From Candidatus Sumerlaeota bacterium (lineage in GTDB: Bacteria > Sumerlaeota > Sumerlaeia > MWCT01), in NCBI GenBank assembly GCA_026398545.1, contig JAPLSR010000396.1:1-6631 (forward strand): 6,631 nucleotides of DNA, given 5' to 3'. The notes beneath the pieces were generated by a model. The model was not told the DNA's origin and ran no database searches. It worked only from the letters and a program-made list of their open reading frames with translations. Numbering within the stretch: the first letter of the stretch is position 1; every line of letters begins with the position of its first letter. Position numbers and translations under genes: made by a program. Of this stretch, positions 5,614 through 6,631 are shown in pieces.

Positions 5614-5844
5614 TTATTTATTTCGTAGGGCATGATTAAACTCGTCAACCGTCAAGTCCGCTGAACGGATCAAACCACGAAGCGTTCCGCGCGCAACTTC
5701 TTTATGAGCCGGTATAGACAATGTTGCGATATAGCCTTGCCTGACCATAATAATATGGCTTCCTTTTCGGCGCGCAACTTCCCAGCCGAGTTTTTCAAAG
5801 ACTCGGACAACATCTTGTCCGCTCATGATCGGAAGCGGAGGCAT
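5614..5844 (-). CDS. hicA: HicA family mRNA interferase toxin
   Basis: This 76-residue protein belongs to the HicA/YcfA family (double-stranded-RNA-binding-like fold). SGQDVVRVFEKLGWEVAR is the first helix and strand, GSHIIM (28-33) holds the catalytic His30, and SIPAHKEVARGTLRGLIR (43-60) is the conserved second half. HicA toxins cleave mRNA independently of ribosomes and block translation until bound by HicB. All expected elements are present, so the toxin looks intact. ATG 5844 overlaps the last base of the hicB stop (TAATG), indicating coupled translation. GGAGG ten bases upstream, inside hicB, supports this start. An internal ATG at 5826 (MSGQD) matches many shorter family members but lacks a ribosome site. 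hicA follows hicB, the antitoxin-first order. Confidence 0.92.
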   Translation of the reverse strand: MPPLPIMSGQDVVRVFEKLGWEVARRKGSHIIMVRQGYIATLSIPAHKEVARGTLRGLIRSADLTVDEFNHALRNK

Positions 5845-6050
5845 TAGACAGCAACCTCCACCTGTTTGGTTTCAATAGTCAGGGGCAGTCCCTTTTCAGC
5901 GCGAACATCAAGACAGAGACCAATTGCCTCCTTGATATTTTCCAGCGCTTCGTCCTTTGTTTTTCCCTGACTGATACATCCGGGAATGGAGGGGCATTCG
6001 GCGATCCAGACCCCATCTTCATCCCTTTCCAATGTTATCATGAAACGCAT
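5844..6050 (-). CDS. hicB: HicB family antitoxin (short, single-domain form)
   Basis: This 68-residue antitoxin has the UPF0150 partial RNase H-like fold. It opens with MRFMITLERDEDG, then WIAECPSIPGC (15-25), SQGKTKDEALENIKEAI (27-43) and a C-terminal strand ending KQVEVAV. ATG 6050 is chosen because a strong GGAGGT lies seven bases upstream. A TTG at 6071 is in frame but precedes that site. It should bind HicA and cover its active site. Many HicB proteins carry a C-terminal helix-turn-helix or ribbon-helix-helix domain for autoregulation. This one ends right after the core domain, so it has no visible DNA-binding part, although short forms are a known HicB subtype. It is co-transcribed with hicA, with a 1-base overlap. 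Confidence 0.92.
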   Translation of the reverse strand: MRFMITLERDEDGVWIAECPSIPGCISQGKTKDEALENIKEAIGLCLDVRAEKGLPLTIETKQVEVAV

Positions 6051-6188
6051 GATTAATACCTCCAAATTCAAATTATCATTCTATGGCGTACTTAACAAAC
6101 ACATTCAATTTCCCCGTTTATAAGACTGCATTGCAAGTTCAAAATAAACAGGGCACACAAAAAAATCTATAGACGGAAGATTATATCC

Positions 6189-6263
6189 AACGCAAAGATG
6201 CCAGGGCGAAATGATAAGGGACGAGGAACAAATCAATTTTTTGCGTCATTGTGCCATTGCGTT
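6189..6263. repeat. Degenerate inverted repeat (75 bp) upstream of hicBA
   Basis: The plus strand at 6189 begins AACGCAAAGATGCC, and the minus strand from 6263 begins AACGCAATGGCAC and runs on to GACGCAAAA. The first seven bases are identical and the rest agree at roughly half the positions. The ACGCAAAG and TTTGCGTC words resemble the low-complexity borders often seen beside GxxExxY genes. A decayed small element is possible. Confidence 0.35.
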
Positions 6264-6290
6264 AAAATTTTTTTGATAAGCCTTCCAATA

Positions 6291-6333
6291 GCCATGCCGC
6301 TGTCATTAATTCAATCAATTCAGTAGCCCGACC
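6291..6333. repeat. Direct repeat, copy B (upstream of hicB)
   Basis: This matches copy A at 5562-5604 in direct orientation (33 of 43 positions), sharing GCCATGCCGC and CATTAATTCA exactly. It lies about 240 bp upstream of the hicB start and about 25 bp beyond the stop of the right-edge protease gene. Confidence 0.65.
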
Positions 6334-6357
6334 TCTAAAGCACGGTATAATGGTATA

Positions 6358-6631
6358 TTATTTATACAATATGACTTCATCTTTATAGTAATCCAATAGT
6401 GTCTGTTTTTTATTTCGTATCTGTTCGTATAACAAAGGGATTATCATTCTTGCAGGAATAGCAAAATTTAATGTTTGAGATGGGATTGGTATTCCATCTA
6501 ATCGAAGATCCGGAGTAATGACAGTTTTAATATCTAATGCTGTAAACGTAACAATTCCAATGACTTCACCATATTCATTAAATACTGGGCCGCCACTACT
6601 TCCTGGATTAATGCTTGCATCTATTTGAATA
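6358..6631 (-). CDS. Trypsin-like (S1C/HtrA-type) serine protease, C-terminal part, cut by the window edge
   Basis: The last 90 codons of a gene enter from the right edge and stop at TAA 6360-6358. The first visible residues, QIDASINPGSSGGPVFN (2-18), are the catalytic serine box of chymotrypsin-fold proteases (GSSGGP, Ser12 of the fragment), followed by GEVIGIVTF and NFAIPARMI, the usual C-terminal strands of the protease domain. A basic and acidic helix ends the protein at ILYK. No PDZ domain follows, so it looks like a single-domain trypsin-like peptidase. The His and Asp boxes lie outside the window. By hand count, 6361-6631 has 88 G or C in 271 bases (about 32%), with codons ending mostly in A or T, unlike the kor genes. 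This suggests foreign origin. Confidence 0.85.
   Translation of the reverse strand, partial: IQIDASINPGSSGGPVFNEYGEVIGIVTFTALDIKTVITPDLRLDGIPIPSQTLNFAIPARMIIPLLYEQIRNKKQTLLDYYKDEVILYK

Larger units (their letters stand above)
6051..6357. other. 307-bp AT-rich stretch upstream of hicB without a convincing gene
   Basis: It contains the hicB ribosome site (GGAGGT, 6063-6058), repeat copy B (6291-6333) and an imperfect inverted repeat (6189-6263). For hicBA transcription the minus strand offers a perfect TATAAT at 6185-6180 without a good -35 partner. Closer to the gene are a TTGTTA and GATAAT pair, but with only 15 bp between them. I cannot choose between them. A 20-codon frame at 6295-6233 lies across the repeat material and is probably not a gene. 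Confidence 0.5.

Noticed and set aside
6233..6295. A 20-codon frame on the minus strand upstream of hicB
   Set aside because: It begins inside repeat copy B and ends in the degenerate inverted repeat, with no ribosome site.
6353..6367. GTATA-5-TATAC hairpin over the stop of the right-edge protease as a terminator
   Set aside because: The stem is AT-rich and weak, and is not followed by a T-tract in the direction of transcription.
1..6631. The two edge proteases as halves of one gene
   Set aside because: They lie at opposite ends of the window in the wrong order for one minus-strand gene (the N-terminal part is downstream of the C-terminal part), and differ strongly in base composition.
1..6631. 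CRISPR array, tRNA or rRNA genes
   Set aside because: No regularly spaced repeats and no tRNA or rRNA-like sequence were recognised on either strand.

Overview
This 6.6 kb window has almost all its genes on the minus strand, so biological order runs from high to low coordinates. It looks like the chromosome of an anaerobic bacterium. The evidence is a four-subunit, ferredoxin-linked 2-oxoacid oxidoreductase next to a succinyl-CoA synthetase alpha gene, together with a HicBA toxin-antitoxin module and GxxExxY-type mobile debris. That mix is common in Desulfobacterota-like and other anaerobic lineages. The lineage is inferred, not shown.

Layout in order of transcription: (1) 6631-6358, the C-terminal end of an AT-rich trypsin-like (S1C/HtrA-type) serine protease that enters from the right edge. 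(2) 6357-6051, about 300 bp without a convincing gene, holding one copy of a 43-bp direct repeat and a degenerate inverted repeat. (3) 6050-5614, hicB-hicA. (4) 5613-5541, the second copy of the direct repeat and a GGGGTCAGACC motif. (5) 5540-5385, a 51-residue unknown protein. (6) 5384-5228, the region upstream of sucD, with a TTGACA box and a perfect 16-bp palindrome. (7) 5227-4361, sucD. (8) 4356-4123, a 234-bp element with imperfect terminal inverted repeats enclosing the 3' remnant of a GxxExxY gene. (9) 4099-3488, a GNAT acetyltransferase. (10) 3421-519, korD-korA-korB-korC in tight array. (11) 479-1, the N-terminal part of a second, exported trypsin-like protease.

The metabolic core is sucD plus korDABC. 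Together they handle 2-oxoglutarate <-> succinyl-CoA (with reduced ferredoxin) and succinyl-CoA <-> succinate (with nucleoside triphosphate), one arm of an oxidative or reductive TCA cycle. The GNAT protein sits between the two enzymes and may be an acyl-CoA-dependent regulator, which is inference. The usual partner sucC is not in the window. The place where it would be expected holds the small ORF and the hicBA/repeat block.

The most notable points are the GxxExxY remnant with recognisable ends between sucD and the GNAT gene, the direct repeats bracketing hicBA, and dyad-symmetric candidate operators in front of sucD and korD. I did not find a clearly new multi-gene system.
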